Source: Pseudomonas sp. Fl4BN1
Lineage (GTDB): Bacteria; Pseudomonadota; Gammaproteobacteria; Pseudomonadales; Pseudomonadaceae
Reading direction: 5' to 3'
Length of the DNA stretch: 36,693 nt
NCBI RefSeq assembly: GCF_009908285.1
Contig: NZ_JAAARM010000050.1
Coordinates: 1 to 36,693 of the forward strand
Shown here: positions 23,304 to 31,063 of the stretch, piece by piece
Position numbering within the stretch: position 1 is the first letter of the stretch
Layout: every line of letters starts with the position of its first letter
The notes under the pieces: model-generated
What the model was told of the DNA's origin: nothing
Databases searched by the model: none
The model's input: the letters and a program-made list of their open reading frames with translations, nothing else
Translations under genes and position numbers: made by a program

Positions 23304-25763
23304 TTAGAATTTGTAATTCACGCTGGCCATGACATTGCGGCGGTCGCCGTAGTAGCAATAGGTACCGTCGCAGGTCGACATGTATTCCTTGTCGAACACG
23401 TTGTTGGCGTTGAGGGCCACACTGGCGCCCTTGAGCGAATTGTCCAGGCGGCCGAGGTCGTAGTGCACCGCGGCGTCATAGACGGTGTAGGACGCGGTGT
23501 CGCCGTCGGACTTGCGGGCGACATAGGCCAGGTTGCCTGCCGGGACGTTGTTGGTCTCGCCGATGTAGCGGGCACCGAAGCCTACGCCGAAGCCGTCCAG
23601 CAGCCCGTTGTGCCAGGTGTAGTCGGCCCAGATCGAAGCCTGGTTTTCCGGGGTCAGAGGCAGCGGACGGTTCTTGTCCTGAGGGTCGCCGACCTTGGTC
23701 ATCTTGCTGTTGGCATAGGTATAGGCGGCCGTCAGCTTGAGGTTCTCATTGACGTTGCCCACCGCTTCCAGCTCGAAGCCACGGACCTTGGCTTCGCCCA
23801 GGGGCCGGCTGACGCCCAGGCTGTCGGTGAGGACGATGTTCTGTCGGGTCAGGTCGTATACCGCGGCAGTGAACAGCATGTCGCTGCCTGGAGGCTGGTA
23901 CTTGAGGCCCAGTTCGTACTGCTTGCCGGTGCTGGGTTCGAAGGCCTGGCCCTTGGCGTTGCCGCCGGGTTCGGCCTGGAAGGACTCGGCGTAGGAGATG
24001 TAAGGGGTGAAGCCCGAATCGAAGACGTAGCTGAGGGCCGCATTGCCGGTGAAGGCCTGGTCGTTGCGCTCATCCTGGGGCTTGTTGGCGATGTTGTAGA
24101 ACCTGGAGTCGGTGTGCAGCCAGTCCTGGCGTCCGCCCAGGGTCAGGCGCCAGTTGTCCAGGGCCATCTGGTCCTGGACGTAGAGCCCGGTGCCCTGGCG
24201 TTTCTGGTTGTAGTCGTTGTACGCGAAGTAGGCGACCTTGCTGAAGTCCTGGCCGTAGATCGGGTTGATGATGTTGCTGGTGGGCGCTTCACCGTACAGC
24301 CACTTGTAGTTGGTGTTGACGCGCTGGTAGTCCAGGCCCAGCAACAGGGTGTGCTTGAGCTCGCCGGTGTTGAAGTCGGCCTGGAAGTTGTTGTCCACGG
24401 CGAACTGGCTGATGTCCTCGTCGACGATGTTGGCGCCACGGCGCACAGTGCCGTCGGCACTCACCGCCTGGTCGGGCTTGTTGGGCCAGTAGCTGCCGCC
24501 GGCGGTGATGCCCTGGAACGACAGGTCGCTCTTGGTGTAGCGCAGGTTCTGGCGGAACTGCCAGACGTCGTCCAGGCGGTGCTCGAAGGCATAACCCAGT
24601 GCGTAGTAGGTCTTGTCGTAGTATTCCCAGCTCGGATCGCCGAGGTTCTTGTGGTACTTGATCTCGCCCGCCGGGCTCGCCAGCTTGGTGCCCTGCAACG
24701 GCAGGAACTGGCTGGTGATGCCGGTATCGTCGCGGTTGAACTGGCTGAGGAAGGTCAGCTTGGTGTCTTCGTCGATGTTCCAGGTCAGGCTGGGAGCCAG
24801 GTTGTAACGCTTGTCCTGGTTGTGCTCGATGGCGGTGTTGCTGTCGCGGACCACGCCGCTGACGCGGTACAGGAAGCGCCCTTGGTCATCGATGGGGCCG
24901 GTGCTGTCGAAGCTGATCTGCTTGCGCTGGTAGCTGCCGATCTGCAGTTGCACTTCGTGGCTGCTGCTGTCTTCCGGACGGCGGCTGACCATGTCCAGCA
25001 AGCCCCCGGGTGGGGTCTGGCCGTAGACCGAAGAAGCCGGGCCGCGGAGCAGGGCCACGCGCTCCAGGTCCCAGGTTTCCAGCTTGGGCATGGTGTAGGT
25101 GCCCTTTGGCAGGGGCAGGCCATCGAGGAACTGGGTGGGCTCGAAGCCCCGGACCTTCAGCCATTCGGCGCGGCTGTCGCTGCCGTAGCTGCTGGCGGTG
25201 ACGCCGGGCATGTAGCGTACGGCATCGTCGAGGTTCTGCACCGCACGGTCGCTCATCTGCTCACGGGTCGCGACCGAGATGGAGCGGGGCACTTCACGCA
25301 GTTCGGTATCGGTCTTGGTGCCGACGGCAGTGCGCTTGGCCATGTAGCCCTCGACCGGTCCCCAGGCCGTTTCATAGCTGCCCTGGCCGGTGATACTGGT
25401 TTCCGGCAGGGCCACTACGCCTTCAGGTGCCGCCACCAGACTGTAGGTGCCGGCGCTGCTGTGCTCCAGTTGCAGGCCGGTGCCGCGCAGTGCTTCACGC
25501 AGGGCGCCCGGGGCGTCGAACTGGCCTTTGACGGGAGCCGAGGTTTTACCGGTCGCCAGGGAAGGGGGCAGGCTCAGGGCCAGGCCGGCTTGGCTGGCAA
25601 TCTGGTTCAGGGTGCTGGCCAGGGGCGCGGCCGGCAGGTTGTAGGCGCGCACGCTGGAGGCCTGTTCGGCAGCCATCAGCGCCGGGCTGGCCAAGGGGGC
25701 GCTGAAGGCGATGGCAACGGCCAGCAGGCTGGGGCGCAACAGGGTGTCTAGCGGGCGGGACAT
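23304..25763 (-). CDS. fiuA: TonB-dependent hydroxamate-siderophore receptor with signalling domain (FiuA-like)
   Basis: Outer-membrane receptor, 819 aa. It has a signal peptide (about 1-32), a secretin/TonB N-terminal signalling domain (about 38-112), a plug domain (about 155-260; REVPRSISVATREQM, VALLRGPASSVYGQTPPGGLLDMVSRRP) and a 22-strand barrel ending in the aromatic terminus VNYKF. The cysteine-containing loop CDGTYCYYGDRR near the end is typical of ferrichrome-type receptors. The signalling domain implies regulation through the adjacent FecR/FecI pair. The fiuA assignment rests on family features and on remembered synteny with P. aeruginosa (creD, then fiuA-fiuR-fiuI, then glcB). The ligand is inferred. 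Confidence 0.88.
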   Translation of the reverse strand: MSRPLDTLLRPSLLAVAIAFSAPLASPALMAAEQASSVRAYNLPAAPLASTLNQIASQAGLALSLPPSLATGKTSAPVKGQFDAPGALREALRGTGLQLEHSSAGTYSLVAAPEGVVALPETSITGQGSYETAWGPVEGYMAKRTAVGTKTDTELREVPRSISVATREQMSDRAVQNLDDAVRYMPGVTASSYGSDSRAEWLKVRGFEPTQFLDGLPLPKGTYTMPKLETWDLERVALLRGPASSVYGQTPPGGLLDMVSRRPEDSSSHEVQLQIGSYQRKQISFDSTGPIDDQGRFLYRVSGVVRDSNTAIEHNQDKRYNLAPSLTWNIDEDTKLTFLSQFNRDDTGITSQFLPLQGTKLASPAGEIKYHKNLGDPSWEYYDKTYYALGYAFEHRLDDVWQFRQNLRYTKSDLSFQGITAGGSYWPNKPDQAVSADGTVRRGANIVDEDISQFAVDNNFQADFNTGELKHTLLLGLDYQRVNTNYKWLYGEAPTSNIINPIYGQDFSKVAYFAYNDYNQKRQGTGLYVQDQMALDNWRLTLGGRQDWLHTDSRFYNIANKPQDERNDQAFTGNAALSYVFDSGFTPYISYAESFQAEPGGNAKGQAFEPSTGKQYELGLKYQPPGSDMLFTAAVYDLTRQNIVLTDSLGVSRPLGEAKVRGFELEAVGNVNENLKLTAAYTYANSKMTKVGDPQDKNRPLPLTPENQASIWADYTWHNGLLDGFGVGFGARYIGETNNVPAGNLAYVARKSDGDTASYTVYDAAVHYDLGRLDNSLKGASVALNANNVFDKEYMSTCDGTYCYYGDRRNVMASVNYKF

Positions 25764-25872
25764 ACGGCGGCTCCTGAATGGAAATGTTTCGCAATTGCCT
25801 AGGTGCCGGACGAGATTGGAAAAGTGATAGGGCGGATTGAAAATAATTTAGATTTAGATTGATTGAGGGCGA

Positions 25873-25928
25873 TTCGCTGGCAAGCCAGCTCCTACCGGGC
25901 CGGTGTAGGAGCCAGCTTGCTGGCGAAG
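25873..25928. repeat. REPIN between receptor and FecR genes (arms pointing outward)
   Basis: Reverse arm at 25873-25895, then forward arm GTAGGAGCCAGCTTGCTGGC + GAAG at 25905-25928, with only 9 nt between. It lies 16 nt after the FecR-type stop codon in the path of operon transcription. Confidence 0.85.
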
Positions 25929-25943
25929 GCTGCGACACCGACC

Positions 25944-26921
25944 TCAGGGTTTGGCGTCGGCCTTGGCCACCACGGTTACCCACCAAGGGGTGTGCCGCTC
26001 GATCTTCACTGGCAGGGTTGGCAGCAGGGCATTCAGTGCCAGGTCGGTGTCCTGTAGCGGGAAGCTGCCGGTGATGCGCAGGTCCGCCACTTCCGGGGCG
26101 ACGCCGAGGTGGCCGCGGCGATAGCGGCCCAACTCGTCGATCAGGTCTGCGAGGCGGGCGTTGTCCACCACCAGCATGCCCCGGGTCCAGGCATCGGCCC
26201 CCAGGTTCAGGGCCTGCAGCGGACCCAGGCCGTCGCGGCGCATCAGGACTTGCTGGCCTTCCTTGAACACCTGCTCGTCCTGGCCGGCTTGCGCGCGTGC
26301 GGCCACCGCAGATTGCAGCACGCTCAGGCGGGTGCCTTGTGCTTCGCGCTTGACCAGGAACCGCGTGCCCAGGGCGCGCATCCGCCCATCACGGGTTTCG
26401 ACGATGAATGGGCGGCTATCGTTGTGCCCGGTCTCGATGAGGATCTCGCCTTCCTGGAGCACGATCCGTCGTTGCTTCTCATCGAAGTGCACGTCCAGGG
26501 CACTGTGGGTATTGAGGTTGATCAGGGTGCCATCGGATAGACGCAAGGTGCGCTGCTCGCCGGTGGCGGTGCGCTGGTCGGCCAGCCAGTAGTCCACGGG
26601 CAGGTAACGCTGCCCAGCAAACAACGCCAGCCCGACTACCAGCACCACGCTGGCGACGCCGCGTCCGAAGCTGCGCATGCGCCGCCGCAGGCCTTCCCGG
26701 GACTGCAGCAAGGCACTGCGGGCCGGGCCCGACGCCACGCTGAAGCGCTGATCGAGCATGCCCAGCTGGCGCCAGGCGCGGGCGTGTTCTTCATGGGCGG
26801 CATGCCATTTGGCGAACTCTTCGCGCTCTACTGCACTGGCGCCACCGTCCAGGGACAACTGCCAGGCAATGGCGGCATCCAGCACCTGGGCGGACACCGG
26901 TTTGGAACTGATGGGGGTCAT
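25944..26921 (-). CDS. fiuR: FecR-family anti-sigma/sigma-regulator (FiuR-like)
   Basis: 325-aa inner-membrane regulator that passes the receptor signal to the cognate sigma factor. The N-terminal DUF4880 domain (about 10-52) carries the W-QLSLDGG and EFAKWHAAHEEHARAW pattern. One membrane helix lies at about 87-104. The FecR domain (about 112-210) includes GEQRTLRLSDGTLINLNTHSAL, and a short STN-like C-terminus follows (GSFPLQDTDLALNALLPTLPVKI). The ATG overlaps the sigma stop (ATGA). The symbol follows from the fiuIRA arrangement, as for the receptor. Confidence 0.87.
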   Translation of the reverse strand: MTPISSKPVSAQVLDAAIAWQLSLDGGASAVEREEFAKWHAAHEEHARAWRQLGMLDQRFSVASGPARSALLQSREGLRRRMRSFGRGVASVVLVVGLALFAGQRYLPVDYWLADQRTATGEQRTLRLSDGTLINLNTHSALDVHFDEKQRRIVLQEGEILIETGHNDSRPFIVETRDGRMRALGTRFLVKREAQGTRLSVLQSAVAARAQAGQDEQVFKEGQQVLMRRDGLGPLQALNLGADAWTRGMLVVDNARLADLIDELGRYRRGHLGVAPEVADLRITGSFPLQDTDLALNALLPTLPVKIERHTPWWVTVVAKADAKP

Positions 26922-27436
26922 GCCGGCTCCCCGTACAGGGCGATGTAGCACTGGCGGATGCCCTGGGCCAGGTACTGGCGTACCCGGGGCACCGAGACCC
27001 CGAGGCGCTCGGCGATCTCGGCGTGGCTCAAGCCATCGAGACGGTTATAGAGGAAGGCCGCCCGGGCCTTGCTCGAGAGTTTGCCCAGCAGGCGGTCGAT
27101 GGCCTTGAGGTCCTCGAGGATCATCTGCTGTTCTTCCGGCGACGGTTGCTCGTCTTCCGGGATCAGCATCAGCTCAGTGAGGTAGGCCTGTTCCAGCGCG
27201 GCGCGGCGAAAATAGTCGAACAGCAGGCCCTTGGCGATGGCCACCAGAAAGGCCCGCGGCTCCCGGGGGGCCTTGAGCTCTTCGCGGCCCAGCAGGCGTA
27301 CGAAGGTGTCCTGGCTCAGGTCCTCGGCCCGTTGTGCACAGGCAACGTTGCGCCGCAGCCAGGCCAATAGCCAACTGCGATGGTCGCGATACAACGCACC
27401 AACCAGCTCATTGTGAGGGCTTTGGACTGAGGACAA
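26918..27436 (-). CDS. fiuI: FecI-family ECF sigma factor (FiuI-like)
   Basis: 172-aa iron-starvation sigma factor. Region 2 includes LVGALYRDHRSWLLAWLRRNV, AEDLSQDTFVRLL and PRAFLVAIAKGLLFDYFRR. Region 4 includes KARAAFLYNRLDGLSHAEIAERLGVSVPRVRQYLAQGI. Together with the FecR and receptor genes it forms a cell-surface signalling cascade. The likely start is a TTG at 27436 without a strong ribosome site. No ATG or GTG in frame precedes region 2, so the N-terminus is uncertain. A candidate Fur box lies 27-45 bp upstream. Confidence 0.87.
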   Translation of the reverse strand: MSSVQSPHNELVGALYRDHRSWLLAWLRRNVACAQRAEDLSQDTFVRLLGREELKAPREPRAFLVAIAKGLLFDYFRRAALEQAYLTELMLIPEDEQPSPEEQQMILEDLKAIDRLLGKLSSKARAAFLYNRLDGLSHAEIAERLGVSVPRVRQYLAQGIRQCYIALYGEPA

Positions 27437-27462
27437 CGGGACTCACCAATCGAGAAGTTTAA

Positions 27463-27481
27463 ACTAACGAGAATTATTCGC
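27463..27481. promoter_or_regulatory. Candidate Fur box upstream of the FecI-type sigma gene
   Basis: The core GAGAATTATT (27469-27478) matches 8 of 10 central bases of the Fur consensus GATAATCATT, and the 19-mer matches 12 of 19. It is in an AT-rich patch directly ahead of an iron-starvation sigma gene, where Fur boxes are the rule in Pseudomonas. Confidence 0.55.
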
Positions 27482-27541
27482 GATTGTGGCAGAGGCGAAA
27501 CAGTGGCGCAATTGACGCTGGTCGGCTGCCGACCGGTTGCA

Positions 27542-27563
27542 ATGAGGGAGCAAGCTCCCTCAT
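27542..27563. terminator. 22-bp palindrome downstream of the exonuclease gene
   Basis: Arms ATGAGGGAGC (27542-27551) and GCTCCCTCAT (27554-27563) are perfectly complementary with AA between them. It starts 7 nt after the exonuclease stop on the - strand. A second hairpin (GGTCGG/CCGACC, 27520-27534) follows. The GAGC-AA-GCTC centre is shared with the REP core at 7008-7030, so it may be a REP derivative acting as terminator. Confidence 0.55.
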
Positions 27564-27569
27564 CGAGGA

Positions 27570-28277
27570 TCAGAACGAGGGCGCTTGCTGGCGGCGCTTC
27601 CATTGACTGAGGCGTTGCTGCAGGTTCAAGGGGCTGTGAATCTGCTGCTGGCGCGCGCGGTTGAACAGGATCAGCGCCAACTCCGCGGTGGCCATGGCAT
27701 CGGCGGCCGCGTTGTGCCGCTCCACCACCTGCAGCTTGAACCACTGGACCCAATCATCCAGCCCGGCTTCACGAATCAGTGCCTGAGGGCACAGCAAAGG
27801 CGCCATGTCAGCGACATCGAGGAAGCTGTGTTGCAGGCGATAGCCCAGGCTGTCCTTCAACGCCCGGCCGAGCATGTGCTGGTCGAACGGGGCATGAAAG
27901 GCCAGCAGCGGGCTGTCGCCGACAAACTCCATGAAGTCCAGCAGCGCCTCCACTGGATCGCATCCCGCGGCGATGGCGCTGGGGCCCAGGCCATGGATCA
28001 GTACGCTGGGGCTGAGTTTGTGTCCCTCGCGCTGCAGGGTGCGCTCGAACTGTTGGCTGAAGTCGATGGCGCCGTCCTCGATCACCACCGCGCCGATGGA
28101 CAACACCTGGTCGCGGTTGAGGTTGAGGCCGGTGGTTTCCACGTCCACCACCACCCAGCGCTGCTCGCGCAGGCTGCTTTCATTGAGTTCGGTGAAGGCC
28201 GGCAGGCGATCGCGACGCTGTTGCTGCTCGGCGCTCAGTACGCTGACCGCAGGGCGGAACCAGGCAAACAGGCTCAT
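27570..28277 (-). CDS. DnaQ-like DEDDh 3'-5' exonuclease
   Basis: 235-aa protein of the DNA polymerase III epsilon superfamily. ExoI is D45-E47 in VVVDVETTG, the second acidic site lies in FHAPFDQHML, and the ExoIII His-Asp is in HNAAADAMATAEL, giving the DEDDh set. It is not the replicative DnaQ: the N-terminal 40 residues are extra and no clamp-binding tail is evident. Its ATG overlaps the stop of the DUF294 protein (ATGA), so the two are translated together. As I recall, this pair also occurs near acetate-metabolism genes (acs, actP, crbSR) in other gammaproteobacteria, hinting at a nucleotide or RNA substrate. The substrate is unknown. Confidence 0.88.
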   Translation of the reverse strand: MSLFAWFRPAVSVLSAEQQQRRDRLPAFTELNESSLREQRWVVVDVETTGLNLNRDQVLSIGAVVIEDGAIDFSQQFERTLQREGHKLSPSVLIHGLGPSAIAAGCDPVEALLDFMEFVGDSPLLAFHAPFDQHMLGRALKDSLGYRLQHSFLDVADMAPLLCPQALIREAGLDDWVQWFKLQVVERHNAAADAMATAELALILFNRARQQQIHSPLNLQQRLSQWKRRQQAPSF

Positions 28278-30208
28278 AGCTGGTACCGCAATGCCAGGCT
28301 GCTTTGCAGGCGCTGGGCCTGGCGCAGGGATTCACGCAGGATGCGCCGGTCCAGGTGGTTGAGGCTGTCCGGGTCGACCCGGTTGGAATAGGGCTGGTTC
28401 TCGCGGGTCTGGCGCTGGTGCTGCTGCATGCGGGTCTGCTGGATGAAGTGATAGGCCTCTTCATAAGCCGCGCCGTCCAGGGGCTCGATCACTTGTTTGG
28501 ACACCAGTTGGCGCAGGCGCTCCAGGGTATTGATCGCGCCGATGCCGTTGGCCAGGGCCAGCAGCCGGGCGCCGTCGACGAAGGGGGTGAGGCCCTGGAC
28601 CTTGAGGTCGAGGGTGGCCTTTTCGCCATTCTTCCTGGCCAGCACGAACTCGCGAAAACGCCCCACGGGCGGGCGCTGGCGCAGGGCGTTTTCCGCCATC
28701 ATGCGTTGGAACAGACGGTTGTCCGCCACCTGGTCGAGGATGCCCCGGCGCAGCTGTTCGGCGCTCTGTTCATCGCCCCAGACCACCCGCAGGTCGAAAT
28801 AGATGCTCGAACCCAGCAGGTTCTCCGGGGTCGCCTCGCGGATGAAGGCGGCAAAGCGCCGGGCCCACTCGGCACGGGACAGGCACAGCTCGGGGTTGCC
28901 GGCCATGATGTTGCCCTTGCACAGGGTGAAGCCGCACTGGGCCAGGCTCTGGTTGATCTGTTGGGCGATGGGCAGCAGCTGGCCGCGGATCTGCGCTGCT
29001 TGGGCCGCGTCCTGGGCCTCGAACAGGATGCCGTTGTCCTGGTCGGTGTGCAGGGTCTGTTCGCGCCGGCCTTCGCTGCCGAAACACAGCCAGCTGAAGG
29101 GCACGCCCGGGTCGCCCTTGTCGGCCAGGGTCAGTTCGATCACCCGGCACACCGTGTGATCGTTGAGCAGGGTGATGATGTGGGTGATCTGGGTCGACGA
29201 CGCGCCGTGGGCCAGCATGCGTTCCACCAACTGGCCGATCTCGCCCCGCAGCGCCACCAGGTGTTCGACCCGGGGCGCGTTACGGATGGTCCGCGCCAAG
29301 TGCACCAGGTCGACCCGCTGCAGGGAAAACAGGTCGCGCTCGGAGACCACGCCGCACAGGCGTTGTTCTTTCACCAGGCAGACGTGGGCGATGTGCCGCT
29401 CGGTCATGGCGATGGCTGCATCGAAGGCGCTGTGGTCCGGGCTGAGGAAGAACGGCGTCTGGGTCATGTGCCGTTCGATGGGCTGGTTGAGGTCCTGGCT
29501 GCCGTCGGCCACTACCTGGCGCAGGTCGCGCAAGGTAAAGATGCCCAGGGGCGCTTTGTGTTCGTCCACCACCACGATGCTGCCCACTTGTTGTTCGTGC
29601 ATCAGCGACACGGCTTCGCGCAGGGGCGTCTGCGGGCTGCAGGCCACCGGATGGCGCATGGCCAGATCGCCAAGGCGAGTGTTCAGCGAGTATTGGGTGC
29701 CGAGGGTTTCCACGGCCTTTTGCTTGACCTGTTGATTGACCTGGTCCAGCAGGCTGCTGACCCCACGCAGGGCGAAGTCGCGAAACTCCGCGGACAGGGC
29801 GAACAGCTTGATGAAGGCACTCTTGTTCAGTTGCAGGCAGAAGGTGTCTTCGGCGGCACGATGCTCGGTGCGTGTCGCCCGTTCGCCTAGCAGTGCGGCC
29901 AGCGGGAAGCATTCGCCGCTGGTGATTTCGAAGGTGGTTTCGGTGCCGCCCTTGGCGGCGTGGGTACGTTCGCCGACCACACGACCTTGCTTGACGATGT
30001 AGAAGTGCTCAACCGGGCCGTCGGTGGGCTTGATGATGCTGTCGCCGGGGCCATAGAAACGCAGCTGGCATTGTTCCACGAGGTAGGCCAGATGGGTGTT
30101 CTCCATCTGGTTGAAGGGCGGGAACCGCTGTAGGAACTGCACCGTCCCTTGAATGTTCTGCAACACCGCGGTCTTCCCGGCCTGGGTGAAGGCGTCCGTT
30201 TTACTCAT
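28274..30208 (-). CDS. cNMP-binding / CBS / DUF294 putative nucleotidyltransferase
   Basis: 644-aa cytosolic multidomain protein. It has a cyclic-nucleotide-binding fold (about 25-145), a CBS pair (about 183-300, with MHEQQVGSIVVVDEHKAPLGIFTLRDL), and then a DUF294 nucleotidyltransferase domain with GSEGRREQTLHTDQDN at 377-392. That motif holds the Gly-Ser and two aspartates expected for metal-dependent catalysis. A DUF294 C-terminal helical domain completes it (about 490-640). The layout suggests an enzyme that modifies a protein or nucleotide in response to cNMP or adenylate binding, in the style of GlnD-related transferases; no substrate is known. It is upstream of and coupled to the exonuclease. 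Confidence 0.87.
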   Translation of the reverse strand: MSKTDAFTQAGKTAVLQNIQGTVQFLQRFPPFNQMENTHLAYLVEQCQLRFYGPGDSIIKPTDGPVEHFYIVKQGRVVGERTHAAKGGTETTFEITSGECFPLAALLGERATRTEHRAAEDTFCLQLNKSAFIKLFALSAEFRDFALRGVSSLLDQVNQQVKQKAVETLGTQYSLNTRLGDLAMRHPVACSPQTPLREAVSLMHEQQVGSIVVVDEHKAPLGIFTLRDLRQVVADGSQDLNQPIERHMTQTPFFLSPDHSAFDAAIAMTERHIAHVCLVKEQRLCGVVSERDLFSLQRVDLVHLARTIRNAPRVEHLVALRGEIGQLVERMLAHGASSTQITHIITLLNDHTVCRVIELTLADKGDPGVPFSWLCFGSEGRREQTLHTDQDNGILFEAQDAAQAAQIRGQLLPIAQQINQSLAQCGFTLCKGNIMAGNPELCLSRAEWARRFAAFIREATPENLLGSSIYFDLRVVWGDEQSAEQLRRGILDQVADNRLFQRMMAENALRQRPPVGRFREFVLARKNGEKATLDLKVQGLTPFVDGARLLALANGIGAINTLERLRQLVSKQVIEPLDGAAYEEAYHFIQQTRMQQHQRQTRENQPYSNRVDPDSLNHLDRRILRESLRQAQRLQSSLALRYQL

Positions 30209-30543
30209 AACGATTACCGCAGTCTTTTTGGATTTGTTGTGGTCGGATCACGGTCATGGTCGGCCCCCGTGCCGAGGGTGCCCATTGGACGTAAGTCTAG
30301 GTTCAGCCCGCAGACCGCCTGAGCGTTGATCATGCTGCGCGCTGGGTGCCTTCGGCGCTGCGCCGCAACAGGCTCGTGCGCGGGTACAACCTCTGACATT
30401 TGGCTTTGAGCCGTCGGTAATCAATGCGAAAAAGCTCTGATCAAGACTCTTGGAAAATTTTCCGACGAAGTGCACATTGAAGGCCTGCTTAGCGATGTCT
30501 GACCACTGTGCTAGGGGATTGATCTGTTCATGTAGAGAAATGT
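30209..30543. other. 335-bp divergent intergenic region
   Basis: It separates the DUF294 gene (-) from the receiver gene (+). It holds a perfect 12-bp palindrome GGAAAATTTTCC (30452-30463), 80 bp before the receiver start, and a GC-rich hairpin-prone stretch near 30335-30365. No credible coding sequence is seen; short frames here lack ribosome sites and homology. No clear promoter hexamers could be assigned. Confidence 0.5.
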
Positions 30544-30990
30544 ATGTCCGACCACGATATTTTGAGTGACGCCGAGCGCGAGGCGCTGAGTGCGATCATG
30601 CTGGAGCCGGATCTGCCGTCGCTGCGCGTATTGATCGCCGATGACGACAAGGATGCACGGGAACTGTTGGCGGAAATTCTTGGTCTGGACGGCATCCGTT
30701 GCCTCACGGCCGCCAGCGGCAAGGCGGCGCTTGAATTGCTCGAATCGAACCAATCCATTGGCTTGTTGATCACCGATCTGCGCATGGCCCCCTGCAGTGG
30801 TCTGGACCTGATCCGCCAGGTGCGTGAATCGGAGCGGGCGGAGCTGCCGATCATCATCATTTCCGGCGATGCCGATGTGCGTGATGCAATCGCTGCGATG
30901 CACCTGAACGTGGTGGACTTTCTGCTCAAGCCCATCGACACCAGCAAGCTCCTGGCCTTGGTCAAGCACGAACTGGGCGTGGTCCTGTAG
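30544..30990 (+). CDS. Stand-alone response-regulator receiver protein
   Basis: 148-aa protein with a 25-residue N-terminal extension (acidic, possibly helical) followed by a single CheY-like receiver domain. Acidic pocket D33-D34-D35, phospho-acceptor D78 in LLITDLRM, switch residue S107 and K129 in LLKPI are all present. No output domain exists, so it must act on a partner protein. No kinase gene lies nearby. It is divergent from the DUF294/exonuclease pair and followed by a strong terminator. Its ribosome site (AGAGAAA) is weak. Confidence 0.88.
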   Translation: MSDHDILSDAEREALSAIMLEPDLPSLRVLIADDDKDARELLAEILGLDGIRCLTAASGKAALELLESNQSIGLLITDLRMAPCSGLDLIRQVRESERAELPIIIISGDADVRDAIAAMHLNVVDFLLKPIDTSKLLALVKHELGVVL

Positions 30991-31010
30991 GCGTCGGTTC
31001 AGCGCCCATA

Positions 31011-31042
31011 AAAAAGCCCCGGTCGCAGGACCGGGGCTTTTT
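31011..31042. terminator. Bidirectional rho-independent terminator
   Basis: A perfect 14-bp stem: AAAAAGCCCCGGTC (31011-31024) and GACCGGGGCTTTTT (31029-31042), with loop GCAG. T tracts are on both strands. It serves the receiver gene (+) and glcB (-), which converge here. Confidence 0.93.
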
Positions 31043-31063
31043 CATTGCGCTTGCAGCGGGTTC

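Noticed and set aside
23226..25751. 841-codon open frame antisense to the TonB-dependent receptor
   Set aside because: Valine/glycine/alanine-rich translation without domains, fully explained by the receptor codons on the other strand.
30214..30475. Short open frames in the region upstream of the receiver gene
   Set aside because: No ribosome sites, no hydrophobic or domain-like features, and two overlapping frames of equal quality, as expected for non-coding GC-rich DNA.
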